Assembly: GCF_002289565.1 (NCBI RefSeq)
Contig: NZ_NTFY01000038.1
Location: forward strand, 1 to 64,000
Origin: Rhodopirellula sp. SM50
Lineage (GTDB): Bacteria > Planctomycetota > Planctomycetia > Pirellulales > Pirellulaceae
DNA length: 64,000 bases
Direction of reading: 5' to 3'
A program made the translations under genes and the position numbers. The notes below the pieces were generated by a model, which saw only the letters and a program-made list of their open reading frames with translations, searched no databases and was not told where the DNA came from. Positions 18,901 to 26,044 of the stretch are shown in pieces. Position 1 is the stretch's first letter; each line of letters starts with the position of its first letter.

Positions 18901-19140
18901 GCGTACACGTCCGCGCTCAACTCGGTTGCACGCGATCACATTTCGTTCATTCGTCGACGCATCGAATTGTTCTTCGACACCGAGTCGATTCGTCTGGACG
19001 CCAACGGGTACTGGTCGGGCGGGCAAGACGAATCGTTGGAGCTGCCCCCGCTGCCGGACTTCTATGACGCCAACCCCAACCCCTATGGCCGGCTGCCGCC
19101 GCGGGTGCATTACAGTGAGGAAGTGCGTCGGAATCATTAG
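15985..19140 (+). CDS. TolC-family outer-membrane efflux protein, unusually long
   Basis: 1051 aa, about twice the usual 450-500 of TolC. The N-terminus has a hydrophobic stretch ending in a lipobox (VSASVITGCSRKY), so it is probably a lipoprotein. Residues ~60-290 are a low-complexity acidic region with a short EDAQN repeat. The first outer-membrane-efflux half spans ~320-580 (RAQRSLFVDLATDYYQLLLTYRAIE; AGRIPRVQVDQFEQNAL), then ~280 residues of charged helical sequence, then the second half (~860-1030; VREDLRQLRLQRNQYEISVARAAL; AVGNVVARDFLEAQQAY). The insert between the halves suggests a longer helical tunnel or coiled-coil domain. Candidate partner of the adaptor and permease at 8,984-11,874, from which it is separated by a 4.1-kb accessory block. 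ATGs at 15,985 and 15,991 are both possible starts. Confidence 0.83.
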   Translation: MTMMLPMALSFSRRGVSVLSRNPLLLCFTLLVAVSASVITGCSRKYYRTQADRDVALIYAEKRAEEACTLPPLAGIDVDPRSRFFDPSPDDCPALPVPVPQLFGYELPELVTGDPRQTPQRSDLETPEGVEELPAPDVESLELGPLAGAGKQSRSQTETRSAGHPVASSFRPVVTTSHDSTARRVARPDNGDVASESSTEVVSSISDMALVMPRPANAVEPVVRLAQLIREDAQNEDAQNEDAADEADGMADDRPDWESDWDPTTDDRSGTEQLRIVPIPQQFWEQLPETCVPRMLEFESVRKEFRRSYPDVTSNGLKGVLSDAPRLTLPMITELATLNNRAIQTQKERLYRAALVLSAQRYEYVLRPRRRGNGSAVNYTHVRLDSTTRNGLVIPTETGVRATTAMAGQFLASFANSVVFTFNGPQGFAANIGSDLVFDFQQTIFQRDVVFEGLTQAERNVIYVARDLIRAQRSLFVDLATDYYQLLLTYRAIEISSQDYFSNLRAFLQGRAEYLQAGRIPRVQVDQFEQNALGSRSSLVGDCNSLESALDRLKLRIGLPPEMPLNLNLEELESLTTSDELTVTRQLVMRTRQTLLDAAQTRLGDRDAAVNGATVLINRLRETLRVRRKIEGISEESDAERETEQLGLRLALLEARLQSDQMESIRSRELKSELPREPLIQFARTIDLVESKLSQAQRATLLRQNLGLDSDVDDAVEVDRLDERFQKLRRRWDAAIESRELNRLPELVEAANELLESTNTLTGKLVGDLLPADGVELENVIVQTVADTVALVDRVETSDVGGLDEVEVEENRAMLLALYQRYDLMNRRGELADDRRHIKLAADDLRAILDVRATQTLSAFRSEEGIVDFTSDGGTTRLGLSLDTPLNRRLERNTYRAALIDYQAGRRALIELEDQIKLAVREDLRQLRLQRNQYEISVARAALAYERVVSTRLQLQLAVGNVVARDFLEAQQAYTSALNSVARDHISFIRRRIELFFDTESIRLDANGYWSGGQDESLELPPLPDFYDANPNPYGRLPPRVHYSEEVRRNH

Positions 19141-19143
19141 AGT

Positions 19144-19375
19144 GTTGGTGTGCAGGCTTTCGCCCAATACCGCTAAGTTAAGCGTCGTTTCTTCAGATGA
19201 GCGCCCGTAGGCTCGCGCCAAACGGCTGATATTCGTTTGATATCAGCCGGTTCGCGCCAGCGTCCGGGCCCCCTCATTCATGTTCACGTAGCGGTATTGG
19301 GCTTTAGCCGCCCACCGTCGCTGCGACGCAGCGACCGGAAACCGCCTCAAGGCTAAACACCAACGGTTGGCGAAT
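19144..19375 (+). repeat. left copy of a ~230-bp inverted repeat flanking the CRTAC1 gene
   Basis: Begins ttggtgtgcaggctttcgcc and ends ggctaaacaccaacggttgg. It matches the reverse complement of 22,503-22,729 at roughly 90% or better by eye. It is itself partly palindromic: cgcccaataccgc against gcggtattgggc, and an inner cgtaggctcgcgccaaacgg palindrome. Present between the TolC-like stop and the next gene's start; it may also act as a transcribed hairpin. Confidence 0.88.
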
Positions 19376-19441
19376 CCCGTGTAACTTATGCTGGTGCCGT
19401 TTGTAGCTGACCACTTTTTCGCTCGACACCACTTCTGCTCC

Positions 19442-22400
19442 ATGTCAAAATTTGTTGGCACTGATTTCCGCGTCGTGGTCTCGGTGCTGCTTTCCGTGGC
19501 GGTCGGTTGTGGGGATCGCGGTTCATCGACACCGACGCGCGACCCGGAGCGAGATCGTTCGGCGGAAATCGATGCGGCATCGCCTGAACGTGTGGCAGAG
19601 TCTCGGCTGGCGAATCTTTCCAAGATCCGTCGGATGATCGCCTCCGGTGATGACGCCGGTGCGATGCAGACGGTTCAGACGCATTTGCTGCGTCATCCCG
19701 AGGATGCGAATGCCATGGTGCTGGCGTCGGGACTGTTCAACCGACAGGGACAGGTGGACGACGCGGTCACGATGCTGGATTCGGCCGCCGAGTTGTCGGC
19801 CGAGGGTGGTTGGAAGTGGCGGCAGCGGGCCGCATCGATGTTGGCCGATGCGGGGCGTTGGCAGGAGTCGATCGAGCGGTTGGAAGCGTTGCTCGCCGAG
19901 CAACCGGACTTGGAGAACGTCCGTCACGAGTTGGTGGCGATCTTGAATCGACGTGGGTTCCGATTTGATGCCAACGAGCACGTTCGCCTGTTGTGTCGCC
20001 AGGGCAAGGCCGACGCGGACGAACTGCGCGGGTTGATGTTTCCCGCCCGATCATTTGTCGGTTTGACCGAGAAGCCGAGCGTGGAGAATGTGGAACAAAA
20101 TCGATTGTTAGGTGAGCTCAATGTCGCACGTGCGATGTACGGCGAAGGCGATGTGAAAGCGGCGTCACAGTTGTTGGAAACGAGCCGATTGGTTGCCCGA
20201 CGGAATCCCGCTGCGATGGCGTTTTATGGCCAATTGTTGATCGAATCGCAGCGGTTTGACGCGTTTGAAGATTGGCTGGGGAGAGTGGAACCGGAGTCAC
20301 AGCGTTATCCGGGTTATTGGATGGCGTTGGGAGGTTGGGCGATGCGGCAGCGCGAGTTCGATCTCGCGGTCGGGCAGTTTGCCGAGGCGGTGTTGCGGGA
20401 ACCGGGAGATCTGGCGGCGACCGACCGGATCCGGCAGGCGTTGTCGGTCGGCGGACACGAGGCGGAAGCCGAGCGGTTTCGCGCCCGCGGTGTGCTGATC
20501 GATCGCTTGATGACGATCACCCGCCGAATGTTTTCCGGTGCCGGCATGGAGCCTGCTGCGGTCGACGAACTCTCACGAGTCTTGACCGAAGTGGGGCGTC
20601 CGTTGGAAGCATTGGCGTGGTATCGCATCGCGCTGGAGAACATGCGCTCGCCGGCCGGTGCGTTCGAACAGTTGGATCAAGCGCTGGCGATGTCCGACGA
20701 CGAGTTGTTCATTCGCAACAATCGGGAGAAGGTCTTGTGTGGCGTCGACTTGGAACGTTTTCCCAGCGATGTTCAGCTTGCCGAATTCAAGAACGCCGTT
20801 GGGCCGGCAGAGGACGAGCCGACGAAGCCATCCGGCTACCCCGCGATCCCACCGGTATTTGCCGACATCGCGTCGCAAGTTGGGTTGGAGTTCACGTACT
20901 ACAATGCCCCGCTGCAGCGACGCCGTGGTCTGCGGTTGCATGAACAACTGGGGGCGGGGGTGGTGTGCATCGATTACGACTTGGACGGAAACGTTGACGT
21001 CTATTTGGGACAGGCCTCCGCTGACCCGCCGGATGGTGGTGGCACGCGTCCGAATCTATTGGCACGCGGTTTGGGAGAGCGCTTTCTCGGCGTGACCGAG
21101 TTGGCTGGTTGTGATGACCGAGGTTTTACGTGTGGCGTCACGGCTGGGGATTGGAACCAAGACGGTTTTCCCGATCTGGTGGTCGGCAATCTGATGCGAA
21201 ACACGTTGTTGATCAACCGAGGCGACGGAACGTTCGCTTCGCAACCGGGCGATCACGTGTGGCAGCAACCGATGTACACGACCAGTTTGGCGATGGGGGA
21301 TGTCAACGGTGATCATCTGCCGGACCTTGTCGAAGTCAACTACGTCGATGATCCAAGGGTCTATGATCCGGTCGAGTACCATCCCGACGGAACTCCGGTT
21401 CGGCTACCCGCTCCGATGGACTATCGTCCCGGCCGCGATCGTCTGTTTCTCTCTGTCGGTGACGGGGCGGTGGCGGGACGTTGGATCGATGCCAGCGGGC
21501 AAGTTCCACCGGCGACGGGACTGGGCGTGTTGCTGACCGATTTGGATGGTGAGCTTGGAAACGAGATTTTCATTGCCAATGACCGTTTGGCGAATCACTT
21601 GTGGCAGCGCGGGGTGGCGGGCGACGGCGAGGAAACGGAGTGGCAAAACACGGCCGCGGTGCGCGGCGTTGCGTTCGGTGCCAATGGGAACCCACAGGGA
21701 TGCATGGGGATTGCCGTCGCCGATTTTGACCTCAACGGACGACCGGATTTGCATGTGACGAATTTCGAACGGGAATGGAACAACCAGTTCATGCAAGACG
21801 AGAGCGGGTACTTCGACGATTTGGTGGTCGCGTTTGGTTTGGATCAACCGACGTACAAGATGCTGGGGTTCGGCGTCCAAGCGATCGACTATGACAACAA
21901 CACCAGAGACGACTTAGTGATCGGCAACGGACACGTCGAAGATTACTCGGCGGAGGGGCGTGCGTTTGAGATGCCAACCTTGGTGTTCACGATGGAGCAA
22001 TCGGGATTCGTTGCCAAGGACGTCGCGGGCGATCCCGAGTATTGGAATGCGGGGCACCTTGCGCGGGCGCTTGCCCGTTGCGATTGGAACAACGATGGGC
22101 GCATCGATTTTGTCGTGACGGATCTGATTGAGCCGGTGGCATTGCTGGAAAACCGGACGCAGACGCCGCACCATTGGATGCAGCTTCAGTTGGTCGGGAC
22201 CACGGCCGAACGCGATGCCATCGGCGCAACGGTCAAGCTGTCGATCGGAGATCAGACGTGGACGAAAGTGGTTCAATCGGGCGATGGCTACATGTGCCGA
22301 AATCAACCGATCGTCAGTTTTGGGCTCGGAGAACATGAGGCGGTGGAGCGGTTGGAGATTCGCTGGCCGGATGGTGAGGTCCAGCGGTTGGAGAGCCTTG

Positions 22401-22462
22401 CCGCGGACCGTCGTCTGGTCATCGTCCAGTCTCAAAACGACGCCTTTGAGCTGGGGCGATAA
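19442..22462 (+). CDS. CRTAC1-like lipoprotein: TPR region, FG-GAP/VCBS repeats, ASPIC/UnbV domain
   Basis: 1006 aa envelope protein. The start at 19,442 gives a lipoprotein signal (FRVVVSVLLSVAVGCGD); the ATG at 19,388 adds residues that spoil it. Residues ~40-460 are helical TPR-like units (ANAMVLASGLFNRQGQVDDAV; WMALGGWAMRQREFDLAVGQF). From ~490 come calcium-binding FG-GAP/VCBS motifs: DYDLDGNVDVYLG, DWNQDGFPDLVVGN, DVNGDHLPDLVEV, DFDLNGRPDLHVTN, DYDNNTRDDLVIGN and DWNNDGRIDFVVTD, consistent with a beta-propeller. The C-terminus is a typical ASPIC/UnbV domain (DAIGATVKLSIGDQTWTKVV; LEIRWPDGEVQRLE). This family is expanded in planctomycetes; its role is not established, though surface binding or adhesion is usually proposed. 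The gene is bracketed by large inverted repeats. Confidence 0.88.
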   Translation: MSKFVGTDFRVVVSVLLSVAVGCGDRGSSTPTRDPERDRSAEIDAASPERVAESRLANLSKIRRMIASGDDAGAMQTVQTHLLRHPEDANAMVLASGLFNRQGQVDDAVTMLDSAAELSAEGGWKWRQRAASMLADAGRWQESIERLEALLAEQPDLENVRHELVAILNRRGFRFDANEHVRLLCRQGKADADELRGLMFPARSFVGLTEKPSVENVEQNRLLGELNVARAMYGEGDVKAASQLLETSRLVARRNPAAMAFYGQLLIESQRFDAFEDWLGRVEPESQRYPGYWMALGGWAMRQREFDLAVGQFAEAVLREPGDLAATDRIRQALSVGGHEAEAERFRARGVLIDRLMTITRRMFSGAGMEPAAVDELSRVLTEVGRPLEALAWYRIALENMRSPAGAFEQLDQALAMSDDELFIRNNREKVLCGVDLERFPSDVQLAEFKNAVGPAEDEPTKPSGYPAIPPVFADIASQVGLEFTYYNAPLQRRRGLRLHEQLGAGVVCIDYDLDGNVDVYLGQASADPPDGGGTRPNLLARGLGERFLGVTELAGCDDRGFTCGVTAGDWNQDGFPDLVVGNLMRNTLLINRGDGTFASQPGDHVWQQPMYTTSLAMGDVNGDHLPDLVEVNYVDDPRVYDPVEYHPDGTPVRLPAPMDYRPGRDRLFLSVGDGAVAGRWIDASGQVPPATGLGVLLTDLDGELGNEIFIANDRLANHLWQRGVAGDGEETEWQNTAAVRGVAFGANGNPQGCMGIAVADFDLNGRPDLHVTNFEREWNNQFMQDESGYFDDLVVAFGLDQPTYKMLGFGVQAIDYDNNTRDDLVIGNGHVEDYSAEGRAFEMPTLVFTMEQSGFVAKDVAGDPEYWNAGHLARALARCDWNNDGRIDFVVTDLIEPVALLENRTQTPHHWMQLQLVGTTAERDAIGATVKLSIGDQTWTKVVQSGDGYMCRNQPIVSFGLGEHEAVERLEIRWPDGEVQRLESLAADRRLVIVQSQNDAFELGR

Positions 22463-22502
22463 GGCTCAGGGGGCGGCACGGGCGTCAGTGCAAAGGGGGG
22501 CA

Positions 22503-22729
22503 GCAACCGTTGGTGTTAGCCTTGAGGCGATTCCCTGTCGCTGCGACGCAGCGACAGTGGGCGGCTAAAGCCCAATACCTAAGTTAAGCGTGAATGAGGG
22601 GGCCCGGACGCTGGCGCGAACCGGCTGATCTCAAACGAATATCAGCCGTTTGGCGCGAGCCTACGGGCCCTCATCTGAAGAAACGACGCTTAACTTCGCG
22701 GTATTGGGCGAAAGCCTGCACACCCACTG
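22503..22729 (-). repeat. right copy of the ~230-bp inverted repeat flanking the CRTAC1 gene
   Basis: Reverse-complement copy of 19,144-19,375, starting 40 bp past the CRTAC1 stop. The inner palindrome (cagccgtttggcgcgagcct) also occurs at 44,451 and 59,639. The copies differ most in the middle: 22,580-22,595 reads aagttaagcg where the left copy has catgttcacg. The remaining ~195 bp to 22,925 shows no gene and presumably holds the DUF1559 promoter. Confidence 0.88.
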
Positions 22730-22925
22730 ATGCTCGTGCCGTCAGGTTTTCCGGTTCGGTGTACCTCTGTTGGGTGTGGCTCAGTTGTCACTTTTTCGTC
22801 GTGATTGTTGGACACACGGATTTTAGCTTGGTATCTTGAATCCACGCTGCGGTCCGGTAACGGCTGAGTCTGATCCAAAGTGTTGTTCTTTGTACCTCTT
22901 CTATACTTCTTTAAGAGACGATTTC

Positions 22926-24212
22926 ATGAATCAACGTTTGATTCGACGACAGGGTTTCACGCTTGTGGAATTGCTGGTTGTCATTGCCATCATTGGCATT
23001 CTGGTGGGGTTACTCCTGCCCGCGGTGCAAGCCGCGCGTGAAGCAGCTCGTCGAATGAGCTGCAGCAACAATTTCAAGCAGCTTGGAATTGCGATTCACA
23101 ACTACCATGCCGCTTACAAGCAGTTGCCGGTTCAAGGTGCGGGGACGGACGGCGTGGGTGGACTGCCTGTCAACCAAGGGTCGAACGCGCCGACAACGAA
23201 CTGGTGGACTGGTTATGGGCACGCCAACGCTTGGCGGTTGAGTGCCTTGGTCGGGTTGACACCGTTCATGGAGCAGCAAGCGATTTGGGATGAAATCAGC
23301 CAGCCCAGCCGCATCAATGCCACCGATCCGACGACTCCGTTTGCGAATCCGTGGCCAGCGATGGGACCGGCGCCGCACTTGAATCGGTATCGACCGTGGG
23401 TCACCGAAATCCCGACGCTTCGCTGTCCCAGCGATCCGGGGGTCGGGCTGCCGGCTTTGGGACGCACCAATTATGGCGCGTGCATGGGTGATTCGATCCA
23501 CTGGGCTGTTCGCGGACCGATTGACTTCGACCGCGGTCAGAACCGTGCGGACTTCTGGGTGCCGAAGCAAACCAACGGCTACGCGCGAAACTCGCTGGCG
23601 TGTGACCGTGGTGCGTTTGTACCGCACAAGGATTCGAAATTCCGTGACATCTTGGATGGTCTTTCCAATACCATCATGATGGGTGAGATCATCACTGACT
23701 TGCAGGACCGCGATAAGCGCGGCCGGCAAACGCGGAACGCCAACCTGGCGGGTAACGGCAACTCGGTCATTCTGCAGAACCCCAAGTGGTGTGAAGACCA
23801 AGGTCAAATCGACCCTGATCGTCCCAAGTTCTGGGATCCGGCCGCGCCCGTTGACGGTGGTGCCGGCAACGGCCGGGGTTATCGTTGGGCGGACTTCCGC
23901 ATCATGTTCTCGGGGATGTCGACGATCTTGCCGCCCAACTCGGAAATTTGCGGGATCAACAATACCGGCAACACGCTGATCGGCTCGGCATCGAGCCGTC
24001 ACCAAGGCGGTGCTCACGTCTTGATGGGTGATGGGGCGGTCATCTTTATGACCGACTCGGTCGAAGCTGGGAATTCCAGAAACCCGATGGTCTATCTCAA
24101 TGGCACACCGGCCAACAACAATGTGCCGGGCTCGCAGAGTCCGTACGGGCTTTGGGGTGCACTGGGAACCAGGGCGAGTAGTGAAACGATCCAAGAGCAG
24201 CTCAACCAGTAG
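22926..24212 (+). CDS. DUF1559 pilin-like protein (copy A)
   Basis: 428 aa. It begins [20 protein letters not shown], a type IV pilin/pseudopilin leader with prepilin-peptidase cleavage expected before F, then the invariant [23 protein letters not shown] helix. The body is the planctomycete DUF1559 (SBP_bac_10) domain, and the C-terminus carries the H-X9-DG motif (HQGGAHVLMGDG), followed by a short tail ending [14 protein letters not shown]. Proteins of this family are numerous in planctomycetes and are thought to be secreted or surface-assembled through a pilus or type II-like system; what they build is not settled. The start at 22,926 has an AAGAGA site upstream; the frame from 22,836 lacks a signal. 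It is followed by a strong terminator and, on the other strand, a small lipoprotein gene. Copy B at 26,045 is its paralogue. Confidence 0.92.
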   Translation: MNQRLIRRQGFTLVELLVVIAIIGILVGLLLPAVQAAREAARRMSCSNNFKQLGIAIHNYHAAYKQLPVQGAGTDGVGGLPVNQGSNAPTTNWWTGYGHANAWRLSALVGLTPFMEQQAIWDEISQPSRINATDPTTPFANPWPAMGPAPHLNRYRPWVTEIPTLRCPSDPGVGLPALGRTNYGACMGDSIHWAVRGPIDFDRGQNRADFWVPKQTNGYARNSLACDRGAFVPHKDSKFRDILDGLSNTIMMGEIITDLQDRDKRGRQTRNANLAGNGNSVILQNPKWCEDQGQIDPDRPKFWDPAAPVDGGAGNGRGYRWADFRIMFSGMSTILPPNSEICGINNTGNTLIGSASSRHQGGAHVLMGDGAVIFMTDSVEAGNSRNPMVYLNGTPANNNVPGSQSPYGLWGALGTRASSETIQEQLNQ

Positions 24213-24241
24213 CTCGATGGACGCTCACTAGCGACCAAAAG

Positions 24242-24278
24242 AAAAACTCGGCTTCGCAGAGCGAAGTCGAGTTTTTTT
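24242..24278 (+). terminator. intrinsic terminator of DUF1559 copy A
   Basis: Stem aaaaactcg-cttcgc against gcgaag-cgagttttt with an aga loop and a run of seven T (24,272-24,278), 30 nt past the stop. The A-run on the other side could make it work for the minus-strand lipoprotein gene too. Confidence 0.88.
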
Positions 24279-24308
24279 GTGTCGTGATCGTCGCTAGCGC
24301 TTTGTCAA

Positions 24309-24405
24309 CTATTAGATTGAGGGTGCCGCGGAAAAGGGGTCAGGAACCAGAAATGCGAAGCACCCGTTGGGCCATTTGGTTATTGGTACCTGACCCCTTT
24401 TCCGC
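24309..24405. repeat. palindromic repeat, GCGGAAAAGGGGTCAGGAACC family
   Basis: Arms gcggaaaaggggtcaggaacc (24,328-24,348) and ggtacctgaccccttttccgc (24,385-24,405) differ at one position. The loop atgcgaagcacccgttgggcc is shared with the copy at 36,301-36,379. The leader attagattgagg also precedes the half copy at 30,628. Non-coding. Confidence 0.85.
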
Positions 24406-24448
24406 TCCCGGACCTCATGCAACTGGCGAGCAACGACTCGGCAACGTC

Positions 24449-24628
24449 CTACTCCGTTTCTTTGAAATCCTCATTCATCGCTGCTTCTTCGGCAGCGATC
24501 GCAGCTTCATAGGCCTCGATCTCGGATTGCTCGGCGTTTTCGGTCACAGTACCGCCTTCGCTACCGCCACAACCGACCAAGCACATTGCCACGGCGAACG
24601 TGAACACCAAACCCATTGCTTTGAACAT
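24449..24628 (-). CDS. small lipoprotein, 59 aa, associated with DUF1559
   Basis: The protein starts MFKAMGLVFTFAVAMCLVGC, a clear lipoprotein signal with the lipobox LVGC at 17-20. A short Gly/Ser linker and a glutamate/alanine-rich acidic helix follow (SEIEAYEAAIAAEEAAMNED). It would be anchored in the outer or cytoplasmic membrane with a ~35-residue acidic tail. It resembles the 60-aa lipoprotein at 25,784-25,966 in length, signal, Gly-Ser linker and an E-I-x-A-Y motif, so the two are likely paralogues. It is convergent with DUF1559 copy A and divergent from the LysR gene (98 bp apart). Codon use and the intact lipobox support a real gene despite its size. Function unknown; a chaperone or anchor role for the neighbouring pilin-like protein is only a guess. 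Confidence 0.72.
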   Translation of the reverse strand: MFKAMGLVFTFAVAMCLVGCGGSEGGTVTENAEQSEIEAYEAAIAAEEAAMNEDFKETE

Positions 24629-24676
24629 AATCCAACCCTGTTAATTGTTCTGTTTCTGCGTCGAACACAAGCCATT

Positions 24677-24699
24677 AGTATACAAAGTCGGCGGCCGAC
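24677..24699 (-). promoter_or_regulatory. candidate promoter and operator between small lipoprotein and LysR gene
   Basis: On the minus strand a TATACT -10 box (24,677-24,682) lies 49 nt upstream of the small lipoprotein ATG. Immediately upstream is a perfect 13-bp palindrome gtcggcggccgac (24,687-24,699). A palindrome in the spacer of a promoter that diverges from a lysR gene is the usual place for a LysR-type operator. No clear -35 is visible. Confidence 0.5.
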
Positions 24700-24726
24700 A
24701 TTCGAGGCCTTGGCGGGGGTCGCGGG

Positions 24727-25671
24727 ATGAATCCTAAACGCCGTTATTTCAAACAAGTTCGCATCGCACAGTTTCGGGCGATGGTTGAACTTTCACGGGG
24801 CAAAGGGTTCGCCGCGGCGGCCGAATCATTGGATCTGGCGACGCCTTCGGTGTGGCAGCAAGTGCGTGCCTTGGAACAAGAGCTCGGGGTGCCGTTGATC
24901 GAAGTCCAACGCCAAAGAGTCACGTTGACCGAGCATGGTCGATTGCTGGTCGAATTGGCCGAACCGGTGGTGCACGGTTTTGACGGACTGTTGGAAGAAT
25001 TCAATTTACAGTCCCAGTCGATTCCGCGGCGGCTGTCGGTGGCCTCGCCGGCCAACATCCTGGTTAATGAACTGCCCGAGCCGATCTGCCAGTATTACGA
25101 GCAACATGGCGATGTTGAGTTGAGTCTGGTGGACGTGGTCTCCAACGAGGCTCGAGAGCTGCTCGAACGTGGCGAAGTTGATTTGGCCGTCGCGGGGCAG
25201 TTGGAGACGTCGTTTCCATCGACGTTGTGCGCCGATCCGATCACCTCGTTTCCCTTCGTCTTGGTCGCTCCGGAAGGCCATCCGATTTTCGATTACAAAC
25301 GGATCACCCCAAAAACCTTGGTGCGATTTCCGTTGGTGATGTCCAGTGTCGGCACCAACACGCGGACGCGGGTGGATCAGGTTTTCGCCGATGCGGGTTT
25401 GCTCGATCAACGTCGGATCGTTTGCGAAACGAGCACAAAGAATCTGGCGATGCAGTTTGTCCAATTGGGATTCGGCTTGGCGGTCGCGCCGATCAGCCCC
25501 CGCTGGGGCGTGCAGTCCATTCCGCACGGCGGCAGGCGTCTGAAGCTTCGTTCGCGTGATCTTTCCAAACTGTTCGGCACCGAACAGATTGTCATCCTGC
25601 GGCGGCGACATCGTCGCGAACCGGAGCATCAGAAAGCGTTCCGCGAGATCGTGATCCGCTGCGTGCATTAG
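24727..25671 (+). CDS. LysR-family transcriptional regulator
   Basis: 314 aa, standard LTTR length. Residues ~10-70 form the winged helix-turn-helix (FRAMVELSRGKGFAAAAESLDLATPSVWQQVRALEQELGVPLIE), with the conserved linker helix after it. The rest is a LysR-substrate two-lobe effector domain (VSNEARELLERGEVDLAVAG; VQLGFGLAVAPISPR), closest in feel to CysB/Cbl-type regulators. LTTRs normally control a divergent neighbour, here the small lipoprotein gene, and often themselves. The position between two DUF1559/small-lipoprotein pairs suggests it may govern one or both. The effector is unknown. Confidence 0.9.
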   Translation: MNPKRRYFKQVRIAQFRAMVELSRGKGFAAAAESLDLATPSVWQQVRALEQELGVPLIEVQRQRVTLTEHGRLLVELAEPVVHGFDGLLEEFNLQSQSIPRRLSVASPANILVNELPEPICQYYEQHGDVELSLVDVVSNEARELLERGEVDLAVAGQLETSFPSTLCADPITSFPFVLVAPEGHPIFDYKRITPKTLVRFPLVMSSVGTNTRTRVDQVFADAGLLDQRRIVCETSTKNLAMQFVQLGFGLAVAPISPRWGVQSIPHGGRRLKLRSRDLSKLFGTEQIVILRRRHRREPEHQKAFREIVIRCVH

Positions 25672-25783
25672 GCGCTGCCTAATCGGTGTTAGGAATATTG
25701 TGCCGCTCGGATGTTGTTGGGGCCGGTCGGGCCCTTGACAATGAAGGTGTCACCCCTTCTTACCGAGCTTGGCGGAAGCACCG

Positions 25784-25966
25784 ATGCGAATGATTCGAGT
25801 TAGTTTTTTCTGTTGGTTTATCGGCACCCTTTTCCTGTGCCCTGTCGGCTGTGGCAGCTCCACGGAGCCCAGCATGGAGCCTCGCACCGAGGCCGAGATT
25901 CAAGCGTACAAAGACGAAGTCTACGGGGCCGAGGAAGCGGATTCTGCCGCGGCGGAGGAAGAGTGA
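25784..25966 (+). CDS. small lipoprotein, 60 aa, upstream of DUF1559 copy B
   Basis: Begins MRMIRVSFFCWFIGTLFLCP with lipobox PVGC a few residues on, followed by SSTEPS and an acidic Glu/Ala-rich tail (EAEIQAYKDEVYGAEEA). ATGs at 25,784 and 25,790 are both possible; a TTG at 25,769 is less likely because it weakens the signal. The end lies 78 nt before the DUF1559 copy B start on the same strand, so they are probably co-transcribed. It is a likely paralogue of the 59-aa lipoprotein at 24,449-24,628 (shared lipobox architecture and E-I-x-A-Y motif). Confidence 0.72.
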   Translation: MRMIRVSFFCWFIGTLFLCPVGCGSSTEPSMEPRTEAEIQAYKDEVYGAEEADSAAAEEE

Positions 25967-26044
25967 AGGTGATGTCTATTGTTCGGTGGCGATGGGGTTC
26001 GTCGCCGAAGCCTTTTTTCCATTCTTTTGTCGAGGAAGGTTCTC

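Noticed and set aside
19388-19441. Earlier start of the CRTAC1 gene at 19,388
   Set aside because: It adds MLVPFVADHFFARHHF ahead of the signal and no ribosome site is visible; the 19,442 start gives a proper lipobox signal.
25690-25770. Possible remnant of a minus-strand gene ending GDTFIVKGPTGPNNIRAAQYS
   Set aside because: The C-terminal-like peptide is suggestive of a small-domain protein tail, but the frame upstream loses any similarity and overlaps the small lipoprotein start; too short to support.
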